From Marsupella aquatica (lineage: Eukaryota > Marchantiophyta), in the NCBI GenBank assembly GCA_973895155.1, contig OZ316898.1, forward strand, positions 5,208,001-5,272,000: a DNA stretch of 64,000 bases, written 5' to 3'. This document shows, piece by piece, positions 1 through 11,149 of this stretch. How positions within the stretch are numbered: position 1 is the first letter of the stretch; every line of letters begins with the position of its first letter. Both the position numbers and the translations under genes were made by a program. The notes beneath the pieces are model-generated. The model did no database searches and had not been told where the DNA came from. It worked only from the letters and a program-made list of their open reading frames with translations.

Positions 1-1
1 A

Positions 2-747
2 GCCATACAAGAGAAGGCCAAGCTTCTCCAGATGGCTCAAGTGGAGATTTCTCACTTGAGGGGGGCCTTGTCTACCAAGGCCAAAGAAGCGGAGGAAGTT
101 GGAGTGCTGAGAGAAGCATTGGCCAAAGAGAAGCGGAACACGGGAGAAGTTAAGTGGAAAGGTTAAGAGGCCAAATTGCATAACTACGGAGTCAGGTGGG
201 GATCTTTGAGACTAGGGCCAAAAGGAGTGAGGCCTTGAGTCTTGGGAAGCGGAAGAGTCCCTGCCCACCTAGCTCCACGCTCTCCCCTGATCTGGTCTCC
301 AAGGCCATTGAGATGGTGGTGAAGGAAGTAAGTGAGAAGTACGGTCCCCTGCTGGAAGCTGCCAAGAAGAATCAGGAGAAGAATAAAAGCTTGGAGAAAA
401 AGCTCAAGGAGGTACGTAAGTCGTTACGGGAGGCCCAGGTCAATACGGGAACCCCGGGGATGCCACCCAGATCTGTGACACCAGGGACTCCCATGGCCAC
501 CGGGCAGGTTTTACCGTTGGAGTTGCAATCTAGAGAGGAGGCTGCCTTGTGGAAGGATACCATCGGTGACGGCTATGTCAGGGCTTGGCAAGCCTTGGCG
601 GCGTTGAGGAAGCAAGGGAGCACTAGCGGGAGGAGTACACCTGTGAAGAAGAAGAGAAGCGGAGTAGTCTCCACTTCGATTGAGAGCGACGAAGAGACCA
701 ACTCACGTGGCTCAAGTCATGGCACCGTGAGTGAGGAGGAGGACTAG
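2..747 (+). pseudogene. C-terminal remnant of a coiled-coil transposon-type ORF
   Basis: The window opens inside a coding region. From base 2 one frame reads a charged, heptad-like coiled coil and meets TAA at 164-166. A different frame is then open to a TAG at 745-747 and encodes more Lys/Glu-rich helix (about 300-430), a Pro/Thr/Gly stretch (about 440-510) and a Ser/Glu-rich acidic tail. That second segment has no ATG near its start (the codon at 196 is GTG), so the two parts look like one ORF broken by a stop and a frameshift near 166-196. The layout (coiled coil, basic patch, acidic Ser-rich tail) resembles the C-terminal half of the large ORF at 59074-62739, but I see no direct alignment. 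I cannot name a function; a gag-like or structural transposon protein is the best guess. Confidence 0.5.
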
Positions 748-2129
748 GATAGCCGTACGGACTTGTCGTACGACCTCTGGATTTTGAAACTTTTTGGAAG
801 GGTGCACTCACGGGCTTGTTGGAATCAGCTCAAACGGAGCCAGGATGAGTAAGTTGGGGCCCGACAAAGTTGGTAAGTAAGTGATATTGAAACGGCCATA
901 ACTTGGTCGTTCGGCATCCGTTTTGGGAGCGGTTTTGTGATTCATGATCATGGGGAGTAGGGCTACCCAGGGGGGAGTTCAGAGGTGCAATCAGAGTGGC
1001 ACATAGTTTCAGCAAGTGTGGGGTCCCTTGCATTTTTGTGGTTCACGGAGCGATGTTGGGGTGCCATCAAAGGCACCGTTGGTCCCATTGTTAGATTAGG
1101 GTTTTAGGAGCATGTGTGTGCCGCATGCTTTAGGATTAGGGATTTCTTTGTGAAGGGTTTTAGCGGCGCCGCTAGGGTAGCCGCCACCTTTGTGACCCCA
1201 TGAGGGGGGCTTTGGTGTGTTTGTTTCTAGTATTTAGGGGGAGAGCCCCGGAGTAGTGAGGGGGGAACTCAGTCTAGTGTTGGTGTTAGGGAAGTTAGCT
1301 CATAGCTAGAAGGGGAATTCGAGCCAGAGTAGTGAGGTAGAGGTGTAGCGCTTGCCCTAGTGAGGTAGGAGTTGGGCAGACGGCAGGAGGCCGGGTTGTC
1401 CTTGCAATGTGTTACCACTTTTTGCCAAAAGATATGGATTTGGTTTGATTCCTCAAGTTTTGGTGTGACATTATCTTTTTTGGTTCACGATTGTATTCTT
1501 TCCCCAAGAAGTGTCTAAGGAATCCTTGCACGGTTTGGTTGACCATGTGAGTAGGAGGGGTGGTGATAGCACTCCACCAATGACCAATAGGAGTGTGTGT
1601 GTGGCGTAGTCCATGGGACTTGATCAAAAGCAGAGGGACTAGTCGGTAGACTTGATCAAAAATTACATTTCCGGGAGAAATAAACATACTCATCCTATAT
1701 GCAATAGAATCCTAATAGTGTCCCTCCACGTTCCCGTCATACGATAACAAACGATTTTAGTAGGAGTAAAATTAAAATACGTATTTGTTGTACAAATCGT
1801 TTGATAAGCAGGTGACAGCTCCCTATGCCCTCAATCCCTGCTTTCCACTTGCACTCCCAACTTCAGTTAGGTTTTTGAGTTCCAATCTAGTCAGAGGCTT
1901 CACTTTAGAGTGTAGGCCCTGATAGTAACTTTAGACCGCAATTATATGTTTAGATACTTACTAAAGGGGTTGAAACTAGATGAGTGAACCAGCATTTCTA
2001 TTCAAGTTAAGGGGCATTATTCTTTTGTACTCTGTTTGGCCCTTTTCTGTAAAATTTTTGTGTATACTCCAAAATTTAAGTTCATGGTGAGTTATTGATT
2101 GACATGGACAAACTAGTTAGTGTTCAAAA
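748..2129. other. Non-coding stretch, no gene seen
   Basis: Downstream of the broken coiled-coil ORF. It holds G-rich text with short TTAGGG-type words near 1090-1140 and purine-rich repeats near 1250-1390, but no ORF with protein-like composition. It may be the 3' untranslated or terminal part of the same transposon; no terminal repeat was found. Confidence 0.4.
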
Positions 2130-2715
2130 CTTGGGTGAGACTGCGTATAGGCTTCCAAAGGTGCAATTATATTCAGGTAGAAGGTTCCAATAAACTTATT
2201 TATTACAACCTCTTGGCTCCCACTCTTAGATGTTGTCTGCCTGCCAGTTTGCATTTACGTGATAAGAGGGTGGACTGACCTCTAGATTATCTTAGTGTCG
2301 AGTTTTGTGTGTGCAATGGGCTTTGGTGGAACCCACTTTGGGAGGGGGCTTTGTGCTAGAGTTGGTGGACTCATGAAGCTTGAATTGGAACCTCACTTCC
2401 CACACTGGAGACTGCTCTGACACTTGCTGGGAAGACTAATGTGGAGCAAACTTAGCACTTATGTGCATGGGCACTCTTGAGGTAGCATTCTGAAATGTGA
2501 AGAAATACACCCCCACATTTTCATATAGTGTGTGCAATATATTGGACAGCAGTGAATGCTAGGACCCAATAGGTAGCAACAATGAGTTTCCAGGAACCCT
2601 CGTCCAAAATTAAAATCCCTTGAGCTACCAAGTATCTTGGAAGCCTCAAAGCACTCCTACAGGTGTGATGCTCACCAAACAGCCGGGCCAACAGGGAGTT
2701 TAGCAAGCTGGTTCA
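2130..2715. repeat. Dispersed repeat, copy A
   Basis: About 590 bp that matches 11150-11717 in the same order and orientation. Shared blocks include the stretch around 2200-2300 and the one from about 2480 to 2715 (shared words such as GGACCCAATAGGTAGCAACA and GTGAAGAAATACACCC). Small indels separate the copies, so they are old. No coding potential is visible. It looks like a fragment of a non-autonomous transposon or LTR. Confidence 0.75.
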
Positions 2716-3220
2716 GTGCAAAAGTTACAGGTCTCAGTAGTTGTCCATAACTTGAGTTACAGGCAGCACTGTCTTACTGACGAGATAGTTAGCCGGTGCA
2801 CTGCATTGACCAGCCCGAGCCCCTTAAATACCTTTGGCCCGCTCAAAGTAGAAGTTAAGGCTCCCTTCCCTCTCAGACAATAATTTCCTCTCAGAGGTAA
2901 ACACCCCGTCCCTGTGAGATCGGCGTTGTTATTTCACTTTTGTTGCCCCTCTCTTGACTTTTATGGTCCTTGGGCTTCTAATACGTTACCATTTCACTTT
3001 TGTTTTCTTGCACAACCCAAAGAGCTCTTTCACACGCCCCTAAAACTTCAAAACCCCACCTTTCACACACACATAAAAGTTCAAAACTGAGGTCAATTGT
3101 TTACCATGAGAAAAAAGCTGAAGCCTCCGCTGCTGCAGAGACATTTGATCAGACTTGCAAGGCTGATTGGCTGTGTCCAACAACATGCTCGGCCCTTGAG
3201 CCCCCACTCTTAAACCCTCC

Positions 3221-3415
3221 TGCCCCTTTAAAGAGCTAAGGGTTACCAGTAGCTCTCATTATAAAGTGCACAAGTTCAGGAATACTGCCCCTATAAAGAG
3301 CTAAGGGTTACCCATAGCTCTCATTATAAAGTACACAAGTTCAGGAATACTGCCCCTATAAAGAGCTAAAGGTTACCCGTAGCTCTCATTATAAAGTGCA
3401 CAAGTTCAGTAATAG
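3221..3415. repeat. Three-copy 65-bp tandem repeat
   Basis: Units start at 3221, 3286 and 3351 (exact 65-bp spacing) and contain GAGCTAAGGGTTACC followed by AGCTCTCATTATAAAGT. Copies differ at only a few positions. A diverged single copy of the same text occurs near 17760-17815. Confidence 0.85.
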
Positions 3416-3428
3416 AATTGAGTTGCAC

Positions 3429-3625
3429 AAAAGGTGGTGAGTGCAAAACTTTTGATTGGCAAGTGCTCCACCTTTTATGATGAGACACTATTAAAAGGTG
3501 GCCAGTGCAAAACTTTTGATTGGCAAATGCTCCACCATTTATGATGAGACACTATTCAAAAGGTGGCGAGTGCAAAACTTTTGATTGGCAAGTGCTCCCC
3601 ACCTTTTATGATGAGACACTATTCA
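3429..3625. repeat. Three-copy 64-65-bp tandem repeat with internal inverted word
   Basis: Units start at 3429, 3493 and 3558. Each contains AAAAGGTGG and, about 35 bp later, its near reverse complement CCACCTTTT, so every unit can fold into a short hairpin, then ends in ATGATGAGACACTATT. The array directly follows the 65-bp array at 3221. Both arrays have a shared, shorter relative at 17760-17900, so the pair moves as one repeat family. Confidence 0.8.
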
Positions 3626-3677
3626 CAGGAATGAAGAGTAATGAATAGTAGTGAGGGAGGGAATGAGGCTTTCATAT

Positions 3678-3998
3678 AAGCATGTGTGATTTAATTGAGA
3701 TGCAGAGTATGTGCAATGCTTGAAGGCTAGACTTTATTCATTTAAACTAAGTTTAGGTAACAAGGGAACTTTGTAAAGCATGTGTGATTTAATTGAGATT
3801 CATAGTATGTGCAATGCTTGAAGGCTAGACTTTATTCATTCAAACTAAGTTTAGGTAACAAGGGAACCTTTGTATCAGTGTGGATGTCTGGAGGTGAATG
3901 TTGTGCTTCTGATTGAGATTGCCTTCGTCACCCATTTCATGTCCCATTTTGTGCTTCTGATCGAGGTTGCGTCCGCCACCTATTTCATGTCCCCATTC
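3678..3998. repeat. 98-bp direct duplication followed by a 48-bp duplication
   Basis: 3678-3775 and 3776-3873 are two near-identical copies of a 98-bp unit beginning AAGCATGTGTGATTTAATTG. A second, more diverged duplication with a 48-bp period follows (units starting at 3903 and 3951, GTGCTTCTGAT). No coding role is seen. Confidence 0.8.
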
Positions 3999-4078
3999 GT
4001 AGGGCTTTCCTCGTTAATGTTTTGCCTAGGTTGCCATGGCGATACCTTCCATGTCGTAAACCTGCAATCATTCTAGTC

Positions 4079-5560
4079 TTGAGACTATTGAATAGTCGTG
4101 AACTGTGGATGTGTTGTCTCAAACGACCACGGAGTCTTAGTTAGATTTGGAGTTAAGCTTTCTCTGAGTGATGCAGATAATTGTGGTTGTCGAGAATCCT
4201 CAGGATGTCATCGTGAAATCTGATCTCTTCTTTTACCTCAACTCGATCGGATCAGCTGTAACACTGTTTCGAGGAAACTGTTGTACGATGCGAGGCAATC
4301 AATGCCCAGTCGAATTGCAGTTCGGATTTGGAATAGCTCAGCTCGGCTCACTTAGCTGGGTCAGTCCAGCTAAATGCCAAGTGACAGATCAAGGTTTGTG
4401 CGAGTATATTCGAGTGACAGATCAGAATTTCACAATGCCTTCTTCTCAGGCTTTCTCCTCCTCGCCACCAAGATCCCCACATGAATTCAAGGAGATCCCC
4501 GGTGGCTATCTCGAATTCCCGAGCTGTCACAAGCTAACACTGCTTGGAGCATTCCCAATCTGCTAAGAATTACTCGACGTTGCTTCAGTTGCTTTTCGGT
4601 GAGCTGGTACCGAGCTGTGTGTAGCTACATGCTGACGAATCCAGTGATCCCTGTTAGGGTTTAGGGGTTTAGGGGTTCTTTCTTGGAGGGTGATATACAA
4701 GAGCACTTTCGCGAAAGTTTCTCCGAGGGCAATGTGCAGGGAAATGGCGGTGGTTGCTTTGGGATTTGAAAGGAAGAATTTCTCATACTTTTTGCTCTCA
4801 AAACTTGTAGTTTCGTTTCTCAAGTTTGGACGGCAAAGCTGGGATATTTCTCGAAGAGTACAGCAGTTTTAAATTCTTCATTCTCAATGCAGGAGGAAGT
4901 GATCCTGGAGAAGATACTGCTTCTGCTAGGCTTCTAGGGGTACCTCCAACAGTTACGTTGAGCTGAGATTCCTCTGCCCGAGTAAGATTTCCCCAACAGA
5001 GCTTACGCCCGGTGAATTTTCTGTCCTTAGTCTGAGGGGAAGGAAAGATGAGACTTGAAATTTGAGGGCTCAGTAAGATTGCACTACTTTGACTGATTTG
5101 AACGTTTGCGAACAGGTAAGAGCATAATTGTCCCAACTGTACGATTAAGCTCTCTTCTCCCGGCACGGGAACCGAGCTGACTCAATGGAAATTTTGGATA
5201 TGGACCCCTTTAGGCAACACTCCACAGCTAGGTATGATCAATTTTGTACGCATACCATTTTGTTGCATTATGATGTGACCAAACGACCTTGAATACATTC
5301 TCAACAAATACGTTTGATTTGCAGAGTTCATCCTACATCGTCCGGTTTGATTGGTATTGGCATCAGCCATTGTTCTGGTACAAGCGCTTCAGGTAATGAG
5401 GCTGAAGAGCGATTTGAACGTTGTGACTACCTAGTTTAAACGAAAAACCCTTGTTTCAGAACCTCGGTGACATTTATAGACTGAATTTCCTCCTATGATC
5501 CTTACGTCATGAAGACTTGACTTGAATTTCATGTTTGATTTTTTTTTCATGCCCATGGAA
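4079..5560. other. Region upstream of the first PPR locus; one unsupported ORF and a telomere-like word
   Basis: An ORF at 4171-4566 (+) starts at ATG and would give 131 residues, but it resembles nothing I know. Telomere-like GGGTTTAGGGGTTTAGGGG lies at about 4657-4675. Around 4885-4965 a short open stretch looks protein-like but cannot be placed in a gene. I do not call a gene here. Confidence 0.3.
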
Positions 5561-5562
5561 GC

Positions 5563-5775
5563 AGAGGGTGGTGGGGTTGTCACATTCATGTCATATGTGT
5601 CTACTCTCGATGGATTCTTTAGAGCCAATTGAAAGAATGCTGGATAGGCTGTAATTTTGAATTGTAGGAGAGGGAGGGGGAGCGCTATCATATTCATGTC
5701 ATCTGTGTCTAATCTCAATGGGTTCGATCGAGCCAATCTACAGATGCTGGCTAGGCTTTATTTCTGAATTGTAGT
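5563..5775. repeat. Two-copy degenerate tandem duplication of about 106 bp
   Basis: 5563-5668 and 5669-5775 align along their length (shared words ATTCATGTCAT, TGTGTCTA, GAGCCAAT, GAATTGTAG) with many substitutions. The duplication is old, and its ORFs are incidental. Confidence 0.65.
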
Positions 5776-6401
5776 CTCTTTTAAAAAATCTGAGATTCTG
5801 GTTCGTGTATAGCGAAAGGCGGTGTAGGCAACTTACAAATTAACGCCTGTCTAGGTGCCCTAAGAGTCTATCCTGTACACAACCCAAGGATCACATGTAA
5901 CTTCTTGACTAAGTTTTTTAGGGCCAATTCGATAGGCTCTTGACTCTGTCCTTCTATGGTCACAGTGAAACACTGGAGTACGAACGAGCTTATTGATACT
6001 TGAGCTACCTCGATATGCCTTCACAATTATTTCAGTATTCTATTCTAAAATCATTGCATTCTTGACAGTTAGCCGTTACTCTCAGTTGAAAAGGAGTCGT
6101 ATCACTATTGCGAGTTATCTGTACCAAAGATCACAGCGGAGCAAGGGAGACAAGAAAATACGTCTTTGGACGGAGGTAGGCATGCATCCTAGTCGTACGA
6201 CTCGAGAGACTTACCGGTCTGCTATGTACTTGTGAACCTCGTTGGAGAAAGATAATTGAGAAACAGAGTCCTCGAGAAATACATAAAGATTCATTTCACC
6301 TCGTGGAATCCAGATCTCCTGGATTTTCTCCTGGTACTAGATCTGATCGTCGGTTGTGGTCTTGACAGAGGAAACCCAGAGCACCGGAGTTCAATCATAG
6401 G

Positions 6402-9400
6402 ATGACAAGGAACGCACTTTGGGTGGATGGATGGTCAACTCCAGCCTGGGTTAAGGCAAGGGCTAATTTTATTACTCACTGCAGATCTCAATCTCATGTC
6501 AGTTATTGCACGAGAGATTGGTCTCAAGTCACTGCAGAAAGAAATGGCAGTAGGCACATGCACAACGTTAGTACCATGCGTGAAACCATTGCGGTTTTGA
6601 AAGATCGTGTACAACGAGGCATTACTATAGACTCGTACACATATGTGAAAGTTCTGCAAATGTGCTTGCAAGAGAAAGACCTTCCAGCAGCCAAGCAAAT
6701 TCATGATTGCATCATCGCGAGTCGAATTGATAAGCATCCATATGTGGCCATCACGCTCTTAAATGTGTATATCAAATGCGGAGGATTGTCGTATGCACGT
6801 AGAGTTTTTGATCACCTTCAGAAGAAGAGTGTTATTACTTGGACCAACATGATTGCAGGATATGCTAAGAGTGATCATGTTCAGTCTGCATTCGAACTTT
6901 TCAATCAAATGCGCCAAGAAGGCGTCCAGCCTAATGAGATCACATATCTGACCATCCTGAAAGGATGTGCCAGCCCATTAGATCTAACATACGGAAAAGA
7001 AATTCATGAGCATATTCGACAGGCCGGCTTTGAATTGGACGTGCGTGTAGGGACTGCCCTCCTACAGATGTACGCAAAATGTTGGGGCGTTCCCGAGGCA
7101 AGGAAAGTTTTTGAAAAGCTGACCAATCGAAATGTCATTACATGGAATGTTATGATTGGAGCATATGCAGAACGTGATCATGGTCTGGAAGCATATCGAC
7201 TGTTTCTTCAAATGAGACGGGAAGGTTTAGAACCAGATGCATTCACTTACGCGAGCATCCTGAATGCATCTGCAAGTGAGGGGGCTTTGGAATGGGTGAA
7301 GGACGTTCATGGCCAGGCTAGCGAAGCGGGAGCGGACTCGGATTTGCGTGTAGGCAATGCACTGGTTCACATGTATGCACAGAGTGGCAGTATAGATGAT
7401 GCCCGACTAGTGTTTGACAAAATTGAGAAACGCGATGTAGTCACATGGAATGTAATGATCGGTGGACTTGCACAACATGGATGTGGGCATGAAGCATATC
7501 GACTGTTTCTTCAAATGAGACTTGAAGGATTCGAACCAAATGCAATCACTTTCCTGAGCATCCTGAATTCATCTGCAAGTGCAGGGGCTTTGGAATGGGT
7601 GAAGGAGATTCATGGCCATGCAACCAAAGCGGGACTGGAGTCAGATTTGCGCGTGGGCAATGCAATGATTCACATGTATGCAAAGATTGGCAGTATAGAT
7701 CACGCTCGACTGCTTTTTGACAGAATGGAGGAACGCGATAAAGTCACATGGAATGTAATGATCGGTGGACTTGCACAACATGGATATGGGCAAGAAGCAT
7801 ATCGACTGTTTCTCCAAATGAGACTTGACGGCTTCGAACCGAATGCAATTACTTATCTGAGCATCCTGAATGCATCTGCAAGTTTGGGAGCTTTGGAGTT
7901 AGTGAAGGCCATTCATGGCCATGCTACCAAAGCGGGACTGGGGTCGAATTCGCGTGTGGCCAATGCAATGATCCACATGTATGCAGAGAGTGGCAGTATA
8001 GATGATGCCCGACTTGTTTTTGACAAAATGGAGAAACGCGATGTAGTCACATGGAATGTAATGATCGGTGGACTTGCACAACATGGATGTGGGCATGAAG
8101 CATATCGACTGTTTCTCCAAATGGGACTAGAAGGTTTGGAACCAGATGCATTCACTTACGTGAGCATCCTGAATGCATCTGCAAGTGAGGGGGCTTTGGA
8201 ATGGGTGAAGGACGTTCATCGCCAGGCGAGCATAGCGGGGTTGGAGTCAGATTTGCGTGTAGGCAATGCACTGGTTCACATATATGCAGAGATTGGCAGG
8301 ACAGATGATGCTCGACTAGTGTTCGACAAAATGGAGAAACGCGATGTAGTGACATGGAACGTACTGATCGGTGGACTTGCACAACATGGGTGTGGGCATG
8401 ATGCATATCGACTGTTTCTCCAAATGAAACGTGACGGCTTCGAACCGAATGCAATTACTTATGTCAACATCCTGAATGCGTCTGCATGTGACGGGGCTTT
8501 GGAATGGGTGAAGGAAGTTCATAGCCATGCTAGCAAAGGAGGACTGGTGTCGGATTTGCGTGTGGGCTCTGCGCTGCTTCACATGTATGCAAAGAGTGGC
8601 AGTATAGACGATGCGAGACTGGTTTTTGACAGAATGACGAAACGCGATGTAGTCACATGGACTGCAATGATCGGTGGGCTTGCACAACATGGATGTGGGC
8701 AAGAAGCATATCAACTCTTTCTCCGAATGAGACTTGAAGGCTTCGAACCAAATGCAATCACTTATATGAGCATCCTGAATGCGTCCGCAAGTGCCGGGGC
8801 TTTGGAGTGGGTGAAGGAGATTCATGGCCAGGCTAGGGAAGCGGGAGTGGAGTCAGATTTGCGCGTGGGCAATGCAATTCTTCACATGTATGCCGAGAGT
8901 GGCAGTATAGATGACGCCCGACTGGTTTTTGATAGAATGGAGAAACGCGATGTAGTCACATGGAATGTAATGATCGGTGGACTTGCACAACATGGATTTG
9001 GGTATGAAGCCCTGGAAATCTTTAGAAAAATGACCGCTGACGGTGAGAAGCCCGACAATTACTCGTTCGTGGCAGTATTGTCAGCCTGTTGTCACGGAGG
9101 CCTTGTAGATGAAGGCCGTAGACTCTTTTCAGCTATGACGCACGATTATGGGATCGAGCCCGATATCGTGCATTGTACGTGCATGGTGGATCTTCTTGGG
9201 CGGGCTGGACTTTTGGAGGAAGCGAAGCTCTTCATTAGTGACATGCCAGTGGAACCAGATGAAGTAACTTGGCAAGCCTTGCTTGGGGCTTGTAGAACTT
9301 ACGGTAATGTGGAGTTGGGCGAATTTGCCGCTAAAGAGCTTCTGGAGTTGGATCCCAATAATGCTGCTGCGTATGTGCTCCTCTCCAACATCTATGCTTC

Positions 9401-9875
9401 AGCTGGCAAATGGGAGAATAAGTCATTGGTACGCACCGTGATGCAAAAGAGACATGTTTGGAAGGTGCCAGGACGTAGCTGGATTGAAGTTGACAAGAAG
9501 ATCCATACATTTGTTGTAGGGGATAGATCTCACCCAGAAGCGAAGGCAATATATACCGAGCTCAATAAATTGACTGGGAAACTGAAGGCTGAAGGCTATA
9601 TTCCGGATACCCGACTTGTGTTGCATGATATTAATGAGGAGGATAAAGAACTAGCTCTTTGCTCTCATAGTGAGAAGTTGGCTATTGCTTACGGACTTAT
9701 GCACATACCTCAGGGGAAACCAATTCGTGTATGGAAGAACCTTCGGGTGTGTTCAGATTGCCATACTGCAACCAAATTTATCTCGAAGGTGGCTGGACGC
9801 GAGATTATAGCCAGGGATGCTAATCGCTTTCACCATTTTAAAGATGGCATTTGTTCTTGTGGCGATTACTGGTGA
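6402..9875 (+). CDS. PPR protein, PLS class, with E and complete DYW domain (predicted organelle RNA C-to-U editing factor)
   Basis: Single-exon gene, 1157 residues, ATG at 6402, TGA at 9873-9875. No other in-frame ATG lies between an upstream TGA (about 6363) and 6402. PPR motifs run from about residue 70 to 900 as P-L-S triplets, then an E region with the PGRSWIEV box. The DYW domain fills the last ~95 residues with its zinc/deaminase signature intact: HSE (H1089, E1091), CSDCH (C1117, C1120), FHHF near 1143-1146, C1151 and C1153, terminal DYW. DYW proteins bind organelle transcripts in a sequence-specific way and deaminate cytidine; targeting to mitochondria or plastids is inferred, as no clear transit peptide can be judged by eye. 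The usual size is 600-900 residues; the excess comes from extra PLS triplets. No frameshift or stop is seen. Confidence 0.95.
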   Translation: MTRNALWVDGWSTPAWVKARANFITHCRSQSHVSYCTRDWSQVTAERNGSRHMHNVSTMRETIAVLKDRVQRGITIDSYTYVKVLQMCLQEKDLPAAKQIHDCIIASRIDKHPYVAITLLNVYIKCGGLSYARRVFDHLQKKSVITWTNMIAGYAKSDHVQSAFELFNQMRQEGVQPNEITYLTILKGCASPLDLTYGKEIHEHIRQAGFELDVRVGTALLQMYAKCWGVPEARKVFEKLTNRNVITWNVMIGAYAERDHGLEAYRLFLQMRREGLEPDAFTYASILNASASEGALEWVKDVHGQASEAGADSDLRVGNALVHMYAQSGSIDDARLVFDKIEKRDVVTWNVMIGGLAQHGCGHEAYRLFLQMRLEGFEPNAITFLSILNSSASAGALEWVKEIHGHATKAGLESDLRVGNAMIHMYAKIGSIDHARLLFDRMEERDKVTWNVMIGGLAQHGYGQEAYRLFLQMRLDGFEPNAITYLSILNASASLGALELVKAIHGHATKAGLGSNSRVANAMIHMYAESGSIDDARLVFDKMEKRDVVTWNVMIGGLAQHGCGHEAYRLFLQMGLEGLEPDAFTYVSILNASASEGALEWVKDVHRQASIAGLESDLRVGNALVHIYAEIGRTDDARLVFDKMEKRDVVTWNVLIGGLAQHGCGHDAYRLFLQMKRDGFEPNAITYVNILNASACDGALEWVKEVHSHASKGGLVSDLRVGSALLHMYAKSGSIDDARLVFDRMTKRDVVTWTAMIGGLAQHGCGQEAYQLFLRMRLEGFEPNAITYMSILNASASAGALEWVKEIHGQAREAGVESDLRVGNAILHMYAESGSIDDARLVFDRMEKRDVVTWNVMIGGLAQHGFGYEALEIFRKMTADGEKPDNYSFVAVLSACCHGGLVDEGRRLFSAMTHDYGIEPDIVHCTCMVDLLGRAGLLEEAKLFISDMPVEPDEVTWQALLGACRTYGNVELGEFAAKELLELDPNNAAAYVLLSNIYASAGKWENKSLVRTVMQKRHVWKVPGRSWIEVDKKIHTFVVGDRSHPEAKAIYTELNKLTGKLKAEGYIPDTRLVLHDINEEDKELALCSHSEKLAIAYGLMHIPQGKPIRVWKNLRVCSDCHTATKFISKVAGREIIARDANRFHHFKDGICSCGDYW
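6618..9041 (+). repeat. Eight in-frame 303-bp repeats inside the PPR gene
   Basis: PLS triplets begin at 6618, 6921, 7224, 7527, 7830, 8133, 8436 and 8739. Every step is exactly 303 bp (101 codons), with no indel. The last six (7224-9041) are near-identical over long tracts, for example the DDARLVFD, RDVVTWNVMIGGLAQHG and EAYRLFLQM segments. The first two are more diverged. This indicates recent tandem amplification or gene conversion within the array. Confidence 0.95.
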
Positions 9876-9879
9876 CCAG

Positions 9880-11149
9880 ATCGAAAGGTGTGTCCAAAAG
9901 TTACTTGAAAGCAAAACTCAGTCATCCCGATTTGCCTTTCTGTTCCATGCTTGCCATTCGTTCTTCTGTTCATATTTGCCCATTTTTCTATTTGTTCCAA
10001 TCTGTCCTCCCCAAGAAATGAGGGATGTCTTCAGTAGACAGATTCGCCAAACGGAATAAACGCAAATTCACTTCATATCGATCTAAAGTGAAGAATAATT
10101 TTAAGCATATGTATTCAGTAAATTCCTTCTGTGCTATGGTAAATGAGAAGAACGAATGATGATATGCAATTACATAGGCTATAAGACATTCATCCACACA
10201 AAACCAATAGTACGGAAAAGCTCGAACATTTGATCTTCACTAAGCACATCAGTTGGAAATATTGACACACAAACTTAGTTCACTAGCTGGAGAAGGAAGT
10301 CGAATTCGAAAGACCCTGCCTCTGAGAAGCCAGGCCAAACTTCAATTTCTCTTGCAACGTAATCTGTAAATTTAATTGACTTTAGTCCAATTTGCATGAT
10401 TGCACTCGGCGATTGCACTGCAGAGCAGAATCACAACAATGCCACTGAGCAACGAGACTTGTTCGCCAGACAAGAAGTCGAGCAAATAAAGTCATATTCA
10501 GCAAGATCTCTTGCAGAAATCCCACAGTTCCAAAAAGTGCGAGAAGAGCAACATCGATACCCTGCAGCGAGCTACCGCACTCTAAACTCAATGACATGCT
10601 GAAACGAATTCAGGAGGATTACACATATCAAGGATGGGAGACGCCAAGTCAAAAGCGCAGGCTCTGTGAGGTCTACAACGCAATCTAGGGAGAAAACAGA
10701 GAGCGTCTGCCCATTCAACCGTGAACCTTAAAGAAATCCATTCACACTCTGCATTAAAGCTCTCGTGGAAGTGCTTTAATTCAAAAATGAAAACAGCTGA
10801 TCTCTCTGTCACACTCGTCTCCCTCCCTCTCATTGTCCACTTTCTCTTTCGTTGTTGTTGCTTAGCAATGTGAAGCAATCTTGGTCCAAAGTTTACCATC
10901 TCTTGGCAGATTTTCTAAGCTCAAGAAATCATTGATAAATCCACATTCCAGCATTGCCAGGCATCCAACGACGCTGGCAATTTATAAACACTGACGCAGC
11001 TTCAAGACATGAGTTCAACTCTCAGAAGTGCAGATGACTCGAATTAATACCTTTGCACAATTCCTCACTGTGGAGAAGTTAAATCCACACTGCAGCATGC
11101 CCAGGCACCCAAAGACTCGGACATAGGCGATCACAAAGTAGTGGTGTTG
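9880..11149. other. 3' flank of the first PPR gene, no further gene seen
   Basis: AT-moderate DNA with several short ORFs on both strands, none with family resemblance. The first few hundred bases are probably 3' untranslated sequence of the PPR gene. Confidence 0.4.

Larger units (their letters stand above)
5990..9879 (+). repeat. Segmental duplication, copy A (PPR-DYW locus)
   Basis: The 400 bp before the ATG and the whole gene are homologous to 35265-38297. Similarity begins near GAGCTACCT, runs through the shared leader (TTCTATTCTAA, GGAGACAAGAAA, CACCTCGTGGAATC), covers the coding region, and stops just after the stop codon at TGACCAG. The two copies differ mainly in the number of internal PLS repeats and by an extra 5' coding block in the other copy. 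Confidence 0.85.

Noticed and set aside
4171-4566. 131-residue ORF upstream of the first PPR locus
   Set aside because: No motif, no similar copy in the window and no splice or promoter evidence.
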